Positions 36,161 to 44,962 of a stretch of DNA of 52,265 nt are shown here, one piece after another. Within the stretch, counting starts at the first letter, position 1; each line of letters begins with the position of its first letter. The DNA is taken from contig JAUQOS010000005.1 of NCBI GenBank assembly GCA_030550775.1, forward strand, positions 1 through 52,265, given 5' to 3'. The translations under genes and the position numbers were made by a program. The notes under the pieces were generated by a model that ran no database searches, had not been told where the DNA came from, and saw only the letters and a program-made list of their open reading frames with translations. This stretch comes from Armatimonadota bacterium. Lineage in GTDB: Bacteria; Armatimonadota; Fimbriimonadia; Fimbriimonadales; GBS-DC.

Positions 36161-36592
36161 TTACTCCACGGAAAGGTTGCGGAACCGCTGCGCGCTGTGA
36201 TCCAAATGCAGTAGAATCGTTTGATATGCTTGTTCAATGCGCTGGCGGATGTGGGTGGCTTTCTCGCGTTCGGGAGAGCCTTCGGGGAAGCGGTTGGGGT
36301 CGCTGCGGTGCACCAGTTCGCGGTAGGCACGGCGCACAGCAGCTAAGTCGGCATTTTCGGGCAGCCCCAGCATGCGGTAGGCACGGCTCAGCTCGGAAGG
36401 CAGCGGTGTGGGGGAGGGTGTTGCGGAGGCAGGCGCAGGTTGCGGGCGGGTCAGCGCGTCGTCTAACTCCTGAGCGGCTGCATCACGCGCCGCCGCTTCG
36501 GTACTCTCCTCGCGCATCAGGTTTTCCACACGCTCCCACAACTCGCTTAGGTGCGCGCGCATCAGGCGCGTGATCCGTCGGCTTAGTGCCAT
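36161..36592 (-). CDS. J-like domain protein without HPD, with PspA-like N-terminal helix
   Basis: 143 residues. Residues 1-40 (RRITRLMRAHLSELWERVEN) resemble the membrane-binding first helix of PspA/IM30 by pattern. A Pro/Thr/Ser linker follows. Residues ~67-130 have J-domain topology: AYRMLGLPENADLAAVRRAYRELVHRSDP, then helix III IRQRIEQAYQTIL. The HPD tripeptide that stimulates DnaK is replaced by RSDP, so classical co-chaperone activity is not expected. It starts 2 bp after the stop of the barrel-like gene and is co-transcribed with it. A role in envelope maintenance is plausible but unproven. Confidence 0.65.
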   Translation of the reverse strand: MALSRRITRLMRAHLSELWERVENLMREESTEAAARDAAAQELDDALTRPQPAPASATPSPTPLPSELSRAYRMLGLPENADLAAVRRAYRELVHRSDPNRFPEGSPEREKATHIRQRIEQAYQTILLHLDHSAQRFRNLSVE

Positions 36593-36594
36593 CG

Positions 36595-37452
36595 CTACAA
36601 GTCCCCCTGTAAGCCCAGCGCGACAAGCTCAATTGTACCTTCTTTACCGCGCACTGTGAGCTTGAACTGGAGGCGGTCGGTGGCGGGCTGCTGCAAGGCG
36701 ACACGCCAGCTCAGTTGGCGAGCGTGCGATTGATAGGCAGCTCGCACTTCAGGCTGCAAAGGCAAGCTGCGGACGCGTGCCTGCAGCGCGAACCAGTGCG
36801 TGGCAGGCATGCGTTTGCCTTCGCTGTAGAGCCACTCCAACTGCAGGTGCATTTCGCCCAGCGCGAGCGCGTAATCTGCGCCGTACAAGGTGTCATAGCC
36901 TTCACTGGGGCGTGGGCGCTCGGGCAGTTCCCATAGCGCAAACGCGTGTGGGTCAATCCCAAAGTGCCGCCCCACCCCTGCCGACGCCCCCAGCTGCCCG
37001 ATGCTCACACGCGCATACACGCCTTGCTGGCGCTCGGCTCCGTTGAATAGGTACGCTACGCGCATGGGCAAATCCCCAATCGCAAAGCGTGCGGGCGACT
37101 GCACCGCCACCACACTCTCGTTTAGCAGCAGCCCTGCCCCAAACGGGGCGTAGAATTTACCCACGCGCCACCCACCCATGCGTTCCACATACACCTCGTC
37201 CAACGCTGCGCGCGTGCGGTCATTAGAGAGGTTTTGCAAGCGTTGGGCAACATAAGCGCCATAACCTGCTTCATGGTAAAGCTGCAAAAACACCACCGAA
37301 TGGCGTCCCAAATCATCGTACCAGCGCAGGGCGGTGGTGCGCTCGTCGGCGCGTGCCTGCACCGCAAGATGCGCCCCAAAAAACGCCGTAGGCATCTGTG
37401 CCTGAACGCTTACCACATACACCAGCCATAAGGCAACCGCAAATCCACGCAT
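36595..37452 (-). CDS. Exported protein, probable outer-membrane beta-barrel
   Basis: 285 residues from ATG 37452; the long upstream frame (to 37920) covers repeats and the LacI region and is rejected. The signal peptide is MRGFAVALWLVYVVSVQAQ. The mature part shows alternating polar/hydrophobic strands (GGWRVGKFYAPFGAGLLLNE, MHLQLEWLYSEGKRM, RQLSWRVALQQPATDRLQFKL) as in porins. It does not fall into a family I recognise, and it is short for a 16-strand porin. Coupled to the J-like gene 2 bp downstream. Confidence 0.7.
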   Translation of the reverse strand: MRGFAVALWLVYVVSVQAQMPTAFFGAHLAVQARADERTTALRWYDDLGRHSVVFLQLYHEAGYGAYVAQRLQNLSNDRTRAALDEVYVERMGGWRVGKFYAPFGAGLLLNESVVAVQSPARFAIGDLPMRVAYLFNGAERQQGVYARVSIGQLGASAGVGRHFGIDPHAFALWELPERPRPSEGYDTLYGADYALALGEMHLQLEWLYSEGKRMPATHWFALQARVRSLPLQPEVRAAYQSHARQLSWRVALQQPATDRLQFKLTVRGKEGTIELVALGLQGDL

Positions 37453-37515
37453 CACGCAGGCGCATTTTACCCTGCTGAGAGGCTGGCAAGGGATGACCCC
37501 AGTTGCTACTCGTAT

Positions 37516-37596
37516 GAAATTCCCCACCCTCGGCTCGAGAGGCAGGGGCGTTTGCCCTCCAATAAGCCCGTCATTCTGAGCGCAACAAGGGGTCTC
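37516..37596 (+). repeat. Composite inverted-repeat element, copy 5
   Basis: Forward arm 37516-37545 (GAAATTCCCCACCCTC, diverged) and reverse arm 37569-37596 (CGTCATTCTGAGCGCAAC ... GGTCTC); pitch 53. Confidence 0.7.
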
Positions 37597-37612
37597 ACTC
37601 GCATTTTGTGTA

Positions 37613-37687
37613 GTATTCCTCGCCCTCGGCTGGGAAGGACAAGTTCTTTCCTTGTGAGAGCTGCTCTGTGATTCCGCGTGCGGCGAG
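37613..37687 (+). repeat. Composite inverted-repeat element, copy 6
   Basis: Forward arm 37613-37641 (GTATTCCTCGCCCTC ... GGACA) and reverse arm starting 37667 (TGTGATTCCGCGTGCGGC); pitch 54. The gap 37453-37764 holds copies 5 and 6 and the LacI-gene promoter. Confidence 0.65.
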
Positions 37688-37724
37688 AAAACCCCGCCTG
37701 CTCGAGAAAGTCTCTCGGAAGGAG

Positions 37725-37730
37725 TATAAT
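37725..37730 (+). promoter_or_regulatory. -10 box of the LacI-family gene
   Basis: TATAAT; predicted start near 37737, with GGGGGAG (37751-37757) seven bases before ATG 37765. Confidence 0.6.
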
Positions 37731-37764
37731 CCTTGTCTACAGCATTAGCAGGGGGAGCGATTTT

Positions 37765-38811
37765 ATGTCCAGGCCGACATTGGCGGAGATTGCTCGACGG
37801 GCGGGTTGTTCTGTGAGCGCTGCCTCGAATATTTTGCGCGGGCGAGATACCTTGTACCGTGAGGAGCTGGTGCGGCGGGTGCACGCTATTGCTCAAGAGC
37901 TGGGCTACCAATCGCGACACAAGCAGCGCAAGCTCGCAAAGACGCGCTTAGGCGGGATTGCGCTCATTGTGGACCGATATCAGGCGCCCCCCACGCGCAG
38001 CCCTTTCGCCACCCATGTGATGGATGGCATTCTAACCTACCTGCAAGCCGCTGACTACAGCCTCAAAATCATCTTGCTTGCAGCGTGCCCTACAGAGGCG
38101 CTATGGCAGCAGATTCGGCGCAAGGTTTGTGATGGGGCAATCCTGCTGACCCCAGAGGTCAACTCGCCGTTATTGGAATGGTATCAACACACGCAGCTGC
38201 CTGCGATTGTGGTAGGGGCGACGCTGCCCAATGTGTACGGGTTGTCGTGCGTAGATGTAGATAACGAGAAAGGCATGGAAATGCTCACGCGCTGGGTGAT
38301 TAGTCAGGGGCATACTGAAATCGCGTTTGTGCAGGGAGATTTGCGCCATTGGAGCGCGCACGCCCGCGAACGCGCTTTCCGCAAAGTGCTTGTTGAGCAG
38401 AGGATTCCTACCCGTGAGGAGTGGATATTGCCAGGGGGGTACTCGGTAGAGTCGGGGCGTGACGCGGGGCGCAAGCTGCTCCAGAACGGCTCGCTGCCTT
38501 CGGTGGTGATTTGCAGCAATGACTTGAGCGCGCTGGGTTTGGTGCAAGAGCTGCGTGCGCATAACATCCGAGTGCCGCAAGACATCTCTGTGGCAGGTTT
38601 CGACGATGAGCCGCTGGTGCGCATACAGTTGCCTGAGTTGACCACCGTGCGTAACCCTATGCAGATGATTGGGCAGATGGCTGCGGAACGCCTCTTGCAC
38701 TTTATTGAGCACGGCTTTTCAGAGGCTCCTGAAACGATTTTGTTGCCTCCTGAGCTAGTGGTTCGGGGCAGTGTCCTTCCACGCCACTTGAGGGAAGACG
38801 CGGGATTTTGA
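37765..38811 (+). CDS. LacI-family transcriptional regulator
   Basis: 348 residues from ATG 37765; the frame extends to 37678 but the TATAAT at 37725 lies in between. The helix-turn-helix and hinge are TLAEIARRAGCSVSAASNIL, then RVHAIAQELGYQSR. The periplasmic-binding-like effector domain includes GGIALIVDRYQ, VDVDNEKGMEMLTRWV, AFVQGD and the C-terminal VAGFDDEPLVRIQLPELTTV. The operator and sugar effector are unknown. It is convergent with psuG (33-bp gap) and may regulate a sugar pathway elsewhere; the nearby GH78 is a candidate target, but no operator is seen. Confidence 0.92.
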   Translation: MSRPTLAEIARRAGCSVSAASNILRGRDTLYREELVRRVHAIAQELGYQSRHKQRKLAKTRLGGIALIVDRYQAPPTRSPFATHVMDGILTYLQAADYSLKIILLAACPTEALWQQIRRKVCDGAILLTPEVNSPLLEWYQHTQLPAIVVGATLPNVYGLSCVDVDNEKGMEMLTRWVISQGHTEIAFVQGDLRHWSAHARERAFRKVLVEQRIPTREEWILPGGYSVESGRDAGRKLLQNGSLPSVVICSNDLSALGLVQELRAHNIRVPQDISVAGFDDEPLVRIQLPELTTVRNPMQMIGQMAAERLLHFIEHGFSEAPETILLPPELVVRGSVLPRHLREDAGF

Positions 38812-38843
38812 GGAAGACCTATGGGCGTTGGTTCGGGTTGTGT

Positions 38844-39707
38844 TTAGCAAGAGGCGAGGGCGTAGGCAATCTGCCCCGCGAGGTGAGCGTTCGCCTCCAG
38901 CAGGGCGAGGTTGAGTGCAACGGTGCGTCCGTCGCTGAGTTCGGCGAGGCGTTTGAGCAGCCACGGGGTGGTCGCGCCGCCGTGGATGCCCGCTTCGGTA
39001 CTTTCGCGCAAGGCTTGCTGGAGCATCGCATCTATTTCGGTGCGATCAAGCGCATATGCGGCGGGCGGGGGCTGTACGACCAGCATCGCGGTGCCCAACG
39101 ATTGGTGGGTACGCCACAGGGCAAGGAGGGCGTCTACATCGTAGACGGTAACATCCACCCGCAGCCCAGTGTGGGCGGTGTAAAAACCAGGCAGCTCATC
39201 CGTTTGGTAGCCCACGATGGGCACGCCGTAGGTTTCCAGCCACTCGCGCGTGGCGGGCAGATCCAAAATCACCTTCGCGCCCGAGCAGACCACCAGCATT
39301 GGTGTACGGGCTAAAGTGGGCAGGTCGCTGCTGATGTCGCGCCCGTCGCGGTGGATTCCTCCGATGCCCCCCGTCGCCATTACGCACAGCCCTGCCTGAT
39401 GCGCCAGATATATGGTGGCTGAAACGGTGGTGCCCCCTGTCCAGCGCATTGCCGTCGCGATGCCGAGGTTATGCAAGGCGACTTTGGCGGGGGCTGGGTA
39501 GTGGGCTAAGGTGTGCAGCTCCACCTCCGTGATGCCCACACGCGGGGTACCGTCCAGCAACGCCACGATGTATGGGGTTGCCCCTGCCGATTGCACCGCC
39601 GCTTGCATTTGGTGCGCGGCGTGCAAGTTGTAAGGTGCAGGCAGTCCGTGAGTGATGACCGCCGATTCCAACGCCACACGCGCGGAGTCTGCTAAATAGG
39701 GCTTCAC
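38844..39707 (-). CDS. psuG: Pseudouridine-5'-phosphate glycosidase
   Basis: 287 residues. PsuG breaks the C-C bond of pseudouridine-5'-phosphate to uracil and ribose-5-phosphate, using a Lys and Mn2+. Typical motifs: ALESAVITHGLPAPYNL, the GTPRVGI turn, TVSATIYLAHQAGLCVMATGGIGG (split here for length), HRDGRDISSDL, and GYQTDELPGFYT. The kinase partner psuK is not adjacent. It follows the MarR regulator with a 6-bp gap, so both form one operon. Confidence 0.94.
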   Translation of the reverse strand: MKPYLADSARVALESAVITHGLPAPYNLHAAHQMQAAVQSAGATPYIVALLDGTPRVGITEVELHTLAHYPAPAKVALHNLGIATAMRWTGGTTVSATIYLAHQAGLCVMATGGIGGIHRDGRDISSDLPTLARTPMLVVCSGAKVILDLPATREWLETYGVPIVGYQTDELPGFYTAHTGLRVDVTVYDVDALLALWRTHQSLGTAMLVVQPPPAAYALDRTEIDAMLQQALRESTEAGIHGGATTPWLLKRLAELSDGRTVALNLALLEANAHLAGQIAYALASC

Positions 39708-39713
39708 GGCTGC

Positions 39714-40298
39714 CTAACGGCATACTTCGACGGCGTGCATTTCCACCAGCGGGCAGTTCGGGTCGGCTTCCGTGCCGCAGTGGAGGCATACATCGGGGGC
39801 TTTCAGCGTACCGACCTCCACACCTGCGCGGATGAAGGCGCTCAGCCCGTTGATAAACGCGTGTCGCTCGGCGTGATCCATCTGGGCCAAAATCGCGGCA
39901 AAGCGGTGGCGTCGCTCTTGGTCGACACGCTGGATAAGTTCGCGCCCCGCATCGGTAAGCATCAGCCCCACTTGGCGACGATCGCGCGGGTTCGCCACGC
40001 GCCGAATCAGCCCCTTGCGCTCTAAGCGGTGCACCATGTTCGTCGCCGACGGATAGGAGATGTTCAATCCTTCCGCCAAATCGCCCACCGTGACGCGCTT
40101 GTGCGTGTATAGGTAGCGCAACGCCTGCATCTGCGAGTAGGTTAAGTCTGACTCCGCTAACTCTTCCAACAGCTTCTCGCCGATGGAAGTGTACATCGCT
40201 TGCAGGAACACGCGCGCGACCAGCTCCGCATGGTTGAGCAACTCGTCGGTTAGCGCGATCGGCAATTTGACTATGTCCTTCACCAATCTCACCTGCAT
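39714..40298 (-). CDS. MarR-family regulator with C-terminal cysteine cluster
   Basis: 194 residues. Winged helix: TYSQMQALRYLYTHKRVTVG, LAEGLNISYPSATNMVHRLE, then the wing RRVANPRDRRQVGLMLTD. The last 25 residues carry VCLHCGTEADPNCPLVEMHAVEVC, four Cys beyond the usual MarR end (spacings 2 and 8, then 10). These could bind a metal or [Fe-S] cluster or sense redox. First gene of the operon with psuG. An ATAC-N7-GTAT inverted repeat overlaps its -10 box and may be its own operator. Confidence 0.85.
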   Translation of the reverse strand: MQVRLVKDIVKLPIALTDELLNHAELVARVFLQAMYTSIGEKLLEELAESDLTYSQMQALRYLYTHKRVTVGDLAEGLNISYPSATNMVHRLERKGLIRRVANPRDRRQVGLMLTDAGRELIQRVDQERRHRFAAILAQMDHAERHAFINGLSAFIRAGVEVGTLKAPDVCLHCGTEADPNCPLVEMHAVEVCR

Positions 40299-40303
40299 TA
40301 AGG

Positions 40304-40319
40304 ATACCTCAAAAGTATA
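40304..40319 (-). promoter_or_regulatory. MarR promoter with overlapping imperfect palindrome
   Basis: The -10 box TATACT is at 40319-40314 (minus strand). ATACCTCAAAAGTAT (40304-40318) has inverted ATAC/GTAT ends and could be an autoregulatory operator. Leader of about 9 nt. Confidence 0.4.
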
Positions 40320-40325
40320 GCGTGG

Positions 40326-41066
40326 CTAAATATTGGCGGTGCGCATCGCCTCCAAGTAGGCGGCGATGACGCTCTGAGCGTCGCCGTCGGCGCGGAGCAC
40401 GCCCTTATCCAGCCACAGCACGCGCTTGGCGACTTGCTGAATGGCGTCCATATCGTGCGACACGAACAAGATGGTGCGTCCTTCGCGCTGGAACTCGGCG
40501 ATTTTGTCGTAGCATTTCTGTTGGAAGCGAGCGTCGCCCACTGCCAACACCTCGTCTACCAGCAAGATGTCGGCGTCCACATGCACGGCGATTGCGAAGC
40601 CCAAGCGCATTAGCATGCCGGAGGAGTAGGTGCGGATGGGAGCATCAATATAGCCCTCCAGCTCGGCGAACCGAATGATGGCGTCCAGCCGTTCGGCGAC
40701 TTGTTTGCGCGTCAGCCCCAAGATGACGCCGTTGAAGTAAATGTTTTCCAGCCCTGTGAGGTCGGGGTGGAAGCCTGCGCCGAGTTCCAGCAGGGGTGCC
40801 ACCCGCCCGTGGACTTCGAGGGTGCCTGAGGTAGGCTTGTACACGCGGGCGATGATGCCCAGCAGCGTGCTCTTACCCGAACCGTTTTGCCCGATGATGC
40901 CCACGGTTTCGCCCTTGTGGACGGTGAAGCTTACTTCGCGCAGGGCGACCAGTCGCTCAATGCGTCGGGGCAGGAACGATAGCAGCAGCCCTTTGAGCGA
41001 GGCATAGGCGTGGTGTGCCAGTTTGAACTCTTTGGTAAGTTTGTCGGCGCGGATGGCGACGGGCAT
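40326..41066 (-). CDS. ABC transporter ATP-binding protein, polysaccharide-export type
   Basis: 246 residues from ATG 41066; a frame to 41195 lies inside the upstream gene. Seen: LREVSFTVHKGETVGIIGQNGSGKST (Walker A GQNGSGKST at 59-67; written in parts by position), the YSSGMLMRL signature and ILLVDEVLAVGD (Walker B, D-loop), and the H-loop in FVSHDMD. The N-terminal residues and LLELGAGFHPDLTGLENIYFNG are typical of Wzt/TagH/RfbB-type export ATPases. The cognate permease is absent, so the pair is split. It follows the PQQ-like gene by 22 bp. Confidence 0.88.
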   Translation of the reverse strand: MPVAIRADKLTKEFKLAHHAYASLKGLLLSFLPRRIERLVALREVSFTVHKGETVGIIGQNGSGKSTLLGIIARVYKPTSGTLEVHGRVAPLLELGAGFHPDLTGLENIYFNGVILGLTRKQVAERLDAIIRFAELEGYIDAPIRTYSSGMLMRLGFAIAVHVDADILLVDEVLAVGDARFQQKCYDKIAEFQREGRTILFVSHDMDAIQQVAKRVLWLDKGVLRADGDAQSVIAAYLEAMRTANI

Positions 41067-41088
41067 AAGCGTGCCCGTCGCCGCAGGG

Positions 41089-42600
41089 TTAGAAGTCGGG
41101 ACCACGCCCGCCGCCTCCTCCGCCGTGTCCACCCGGCGTACCCGGTTGCTGCGGTTGTTGCGGTCGGGCGGGACCGCGGCGCAGGCTGTTGTCAATGTAA
41201 ATTGCCCAAGTGTGGCGCACCGTGTTGCCTGCCCAGTCGGAGGCGACGATAGTCATGGTGTGGCGTCCGTCGGGCAAGGGCTTGGCAGCGGTGCCCGCGC
41301 GCAGACGCACAGTCAACTCGCCCAGCGAGGGTTCGTATTCCACAGGCAGTGGCTCATCGTTCAGTAGCCACTGCACTGTGTCGGGGTTGACGCCGCTGCC
41401 GTCATCGCGAATGCGCGCGGTGAAGTCCAGCGGCAGCTGCCCCGATAGCATCTCACCCACGCTTGGCGTGGTGCGCAGCACCTGCGGTGGGATGCGATCC
41501 ACCCAACCGTATCGGAACGCTGTAAGGTTGCCCTCAGCCGTGGCAATCACAAAGCCGTTGGGTACAAACACCAGCTTGCCCGAAATCGCCAAGTAGGCGA
41601 TGCGTCGGTTGTTGGCATCCACCGTGCCCTCCGGTGGGCGCAGGGTATACAGCCACTCCAGCTTGCCCTCCGGCAGAGTGTAGCATAGCAGCGTGCCGCG
41701 TCGCGTGGCCACCCACAGCTTGCTGTCGTGAATTTGGGGCGCGGTGAGCGGCTCGTAGCGCAGTTCAATCGGTTCGCGGTCGCCTGCCACAATCTTGCCC
41801 ATGTGGTCGAACACAAACACGCGGTTCTCGCGCGTGAGAACCACCACATAGTTCTCGTCCGCTGCGGGCGCCAGACGGAACTCGGTATTGAAGCGACGGC
41901 TCCAGCGCACCGCGCCGCTGGCGGGGTTGAGCGCAATCACCACATCGTTGGAAGTTACATAGAGGCTGTTGTTTGCCAGCACGGGCTGCGGGTCGTAGTT
42001 AGGTGCAGGTAGGCGGAACACCCAGCGGCGCCGTCCGCCCGCGGTGCTGATGGCGTGGACCAGCCCGCCGTTTGTGCCGAAAAAGAGCGTCTCGCCGTCA
42101 GTGACAAGTTGCCCCGTGATGTAGTCGTCGGCGCGGTAGGGTTCGCGCCACAGCGGTTCGCCGTTGCGGGCGTTGAGCGCATACACCTCGCCGCGCCCAG
42201 TGCCCACATACAGCACGCCTTCGCGCAGCACGGGGCGTGCCGTGGGCGCACTATCGGCAGTGAACACCCAGCGCAGGCTGCCCGTCTGCGCATCCAACGC
42301 TAACACATTGCCGTTGCTGGCGCCAATGTAGACCAGCCCTTCGCCCTCTACAGGTTGCCCCAAAATCGTGGTGTTGAGCGGCGCATCCGCTGGATATTGC
42401 CACTTGAGCGTACCATCTTCCATATCCACCGCATAGAGGCGGTTGAGGCACGGGTAGTAAATCGTCTGCTTGCCCACGCCGGGCAGCGCGGGGTTGTTAG
42501 GCGCAGGGTTGCCGAAGAACCGCCACAAGGCGGCAGGAGTTTGTGCCTCCAAGACTGCCCATAGCGTGCCCGCTAACAGAACTCCAAGCCAAGTACGCAT
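41089..42600 (-). CDS. Secreted PQQ-like beta-propeller protein with Gly-rich tail
   Basis: 503 residues. The signal peptide is MRTWLGVLLAGTLWAVLEAQ. The body has repeats such as RLYAVDMEDGTLKWQYPAD, NVLALDAQTGSLRWVFTAD and EVYALNARNGEPLWREPY, the blade pattern of PQQ/YVTN-like propellers, with no sign of a PQQ-binding site. Then an Ig-like beta domain (PQVLRTTPSVGEMLSG, DDGSGVNPDTVQWLLND) precedes a Pro/Gly-rich tail (GTPGGHGGGGGGRG). Function unknown; an extracytoplasmic binding or sensing module. A minus-strand TATACT at 42656-42651 is its -10. Confidence 0.75.
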   Translation of the reverse strand: MRTWLGVLLAGTLWAVLEAQTPAALWRFFGNPAPNNPALPGVGKQTIYYPCLNRLYAVDMEDGTLKWQYPADAPLNTTILGQPVEGEGLVYIGASNGNVLALDAQTGSLRWVFTADSAPTARPVLREGVLYVGTGRGEVYALNARNGEPLWREPYRADDYITGQLVTDGETLFFGTNGGLVHAISTAGGRRRWVFRLPAPNYDPQPVLANNSLYVTSNDVVIALNPASGAVRWSRRFNTEFRLAPAADENYVVVLTRENRVFVFDHMGKIVAGDREPIELRYEPLTAPQIHDSKLWVATRRGTLLCYTLPEGKLEWLYTLRPPEGTVDANNRRIAYLAISGKLVFVPNGFVIATAEGNLTAFRYGWVDRIPPQVLRTTPSVGEMLSGQLPLDFTARIRDDGSGVNPDTVQWLLNDEPLPVEYEPSLGELTVRLRAGTAAKPLPDGRHTMTIVASDWAGNTVRHTWAIYIDNSLRRGPARPQQPQQPGTPGGHGGGGGGRGPDF

Positions 42601-42729
42601 AGCAACCTCCCTGTTGATTAGACGCGCGGCGACAAACTGCCTTCGCCCAAAGTATACCCAGCGGTGGATGTTGGAGCGCGCGTGCCTTCGCCAGCCAGAA
42701 ACCCATCGCGGGGTATCCTTCTACTTGCT

Positions 42730-44082
42730 ATGTTCGAGAGCCTGACCGACAAGCTGCAGGGCATTTTCGAGCGCATTCGGGGCAAGGGGCGTTTGGATGA
42801 AAAGACCGTAGACGAAGTGCTGCGCGAAATTCGGCTCGCCCTGCTGGAAGCCGACGTGAATTTCCGCGTGGTGAAAGAGTTCATCGCGCGGGTGCGCGAG
42901 AAAGCAATCGGTGAGGAAGTGCTCAAAAGCCTTACGCCTGACCAGCAAGTTATTCGCATCGTGCGCGATGAGCTGATTGCGCTGCTGGGGGGTGAGGCGG
43001 AGCCGATTCGCTGGGCGACACGCCCGCCAACGGTGCTTATGCTCTGCGGTTTGCAAGGCTCAGGCAAAACCACCACCTGCGCTAAGCTTGCCCGTTGGGT
43101 GAAATCGCAAGGGCGCAACCCGCTTTTGGTAGCGTGCGACCTCCAACGCCCCGCCGCTGTCAAACAGCTGGAGGTGCTAGGACAGCAGGTGGGCATCCCT
43201 GTGTTCACTCCGCAGCAAGGGGGCACCAACGACCCCGTCAGCACGGCACAAAAAGCCTTCGAGTTTGCCCGCACCAACGGCTATGATGTGCTCGTGGTAG
43301 ACACTGCTGGGCGACTGCAAGTGGATGAGCCCCTGATGCAAGAGCTGGAGCGGATGCACACTGTGTTGCAACCTCAAGAAGTGCTGCTCGTGGTAGACGC
43401 TACCACTGGTCAAGAGGCGGTGAATGTCGCCCAAGCGTTTCACGAGCGTCTTGCACTTACGGGCATCATCATAAGCAAAATGGATGGCGATGCGCGCGGT
43501 GGGGCAGCGCTTTCCGTAAAGGCAGTGGTGGGCAAACCCGTGCGCTTCATCGGTACGGGCGAACGCCCCGACGCCTTAGAACCATTCTACCCCGACCGCA
43601 TCGCCAGCCGAATCTTGGGCATGGGCGATGTGCTTTCGCTCATCGAGCGCGTGGAGCAGACCCTCCAAGAAGAGGAAGCCAAACGCCTCGAGAAAAAGAT
43701 GCGCGAAGCCAGCTTCGACTTTGAAGATATGCTGGCCCAAATCCGCCAAATCCAGCGCATGGGACCGTTCGAGCAGCTGCTCAAGATGCTGCCCGGGTTT
43801 AGCCAGATCAAGCAGCAACTGGGCGATATGCCTATTGACGATCGCGCGCTCAAACGCACCGAAGCGATTATCCTCTCGATGACGCCGCAGGAGCGTCGCC
43901 ATCCTGAGATCATCAACTACAGCCGAAAGGTGCGCATCGCCAAAGGCAGCGGCACCAAGTTGGAGGAGGTTTCCGCGCTGGTGAACCAGTTGTTTGAGAT
44001 GCGCAAGATGATGAAGCAAATGACCAAGCTGCAACAGCAGTTGCGAAAGCGCAAGTGGTCGCCGTTTGGCAGGCGGCGATAG
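42730..44082 (+). CDS. ffh: Signal recognition particle GTPase Ffh (SRP54)
   Basis: 450 residues from ATG 42730; a frame to 42664 adds 22 atypical residues. N domain: FESLTDKLQGIFERIRGKG. G domain: G1 GLQGSGKTT (107-115), G2/G3 region VACDLQRPAAVKQLEV, DTAGRL, and TGIIISKMDGDARGGAALS. C-terminal M domain: Met-rich helices (MGPFEQLLKMLPGF, MRKMMKQMTKLQ), ending in basic residues. With 4.5S RNA it targets membrane proteins. A TATCCT at 42714-42719 gives a leader of a few bases. It converges on atpG with 13 bp between. Confidence 0.97.
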   Translation: MFESLTDKLQGIFERIRGKGRLDEKTVDEVLREIRLALLEADVNFRVVKEFIARVREKAIGEEVLKSLTPDQQVIRIVRDELIALLGGEAEPIRWATRPPTVLMLCGLQGSGKTTTCAKLARWVKSQGRNPLLVACDLQRPAAVKQLEVLGQQVGIPVFTPQQGGTNDPVSTAQKAFEFARTNGYDVLVVDTAGRLQVDEPLMQELERMHTVLQPQEVLLVVDATTGQEAVNVAQAFHERLALTGIIISKMDGDARGGAALSVKAVVGKPVRFIGTGERPDALEPFYPDRIASRILGMGDVLSLIERVEQTLQEEEAKRLEKKMREASFDFEDMLAQIRQIQRMGPFEQLLKMLPGFSQIKQQLGDMPIDDRALKRTEAIILSMTPQERRHPEIINYSRKVRIAKGSGTKLEEVSALVNQLFEMRKMMKQMTKLQQQLRKRKWSPFGRRR

Positions 44083-44095
44083 GCATGGCTATTGG

Positions 44096-44962
44096 TTAGC
44101 CCTTGAGTGCCTCCGCGCCGCCCACCACTTCGGCAATCTCTTTGGTGATTGTCGCTTGGCGAATGCGGTTCATAATCAGGGTTAGCTCCTGAATCATCTT
44201 GCCAGCGTTGTCGCTTGCCATCGACATGGCGGTCATGCGCGCGCCGTGCTCGCTGGCGCTTGCCTCCAGCAGTGCTTGCAGCACCTCCGTGAGCAGGTAG
44301 CGCGGCAGCAAGCGTTGCAGCAGCTCCTCCGCCGACGGCTCGAAGATGAAGTCGTATTTTGGTTCGCCGTCTGCGCCTGCGGGTGGCTCAATCGGCAGCA
44401 ACGGCAGCACGGTCGGTCGCTGCGTGACGGGGTTGATGAACTGCGCGTAAATCAGATACACGCGGTCAACTTCGCCGCTGACGAAGGCTTGCTCCACCGC
44501 GTTGGCGACCGCGCGCGCATCTTCCAGCCCTGCGCCTGAAGTGGGCATTGAGCGGTAAAGGGCAATCGGGTAGCCCCGCTTGCTGAAGAACTGATAGCCC
44601 CGCCGCCCTACGCAGAACAGGCGCACTTGCTCGGGCGTGAGGTTGAAGTTGCGCATCGTGTTCTGCAGGGTGCGAATGAGGTTCATGTTGTACGCGCCGC
44701 ACAAGCCGCGGTCGGAGGTCGCCAGCACGAAGCCATAGGTGCGTGCCTCGCGCTGCTGCAGCAAGGGGTGTTCTGGCAGTTCGCCGGCGCGCCCCAGCTC
44801 TTGCAGCACTTCGTGCATGCGTTGGGCGTAGGGGCGCGCTGCCAGCACGCGGTCTTGTGCGCGGCGCAGGCGTGCTGCCGACACCAGCTTCATCGCCCGC
44901 GTGATTTGCTGAATGTTTTTCGCGGCGCGGATCCGCGCCCGCATCGCGCGTAGCGTTTTCAT
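44096..44962 (-). CDS. atpG: ATP synthase F1 gamma subunit
   Basis: 288 residues. The central rotor stalk: N-terminal [19 protein letters not shown], the mid region [12 protein letters not shown], and the C-terminal helix [24 protein letters not shown] are all canonical. It starts within the atpA stop (ATGA overlap). It is the last gene of the operon; atpD and atpC are not downstream. Confidence 0.97.
   Translation of the reverse strand: MKTLRAMRARIRAAKNIQQITRAMKLVSAARLRRAQDRVLAARPYAQRMHEVLQELGRAGELPEHPLLQQREARTYGFVLATSDRGLCGAYNMNLIRTLQNTMRNFNLTPEQVRLFCVGRRGYQFFSKRGYPIALYRSMPTSGAGLEDARAVANAVEQAFVSGEVDRVYLIYAQFINPVTQRPTVLPLLPIEPPAGADGEPKYDFIFEPSAEELLQRLLPRYLLTEVLQALLEASASEHGARMTAMSMASDNAGKMIQELTLIMNRIRQATITKEIAEVVGGAEALKG

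Noticed and set aside
37453-37920. Upstream extension of the barrel-like gene
   Set aside because: It crosses repeats and runs antisense to the LacI-family gene; the signal peptide fixes the start at 37452.
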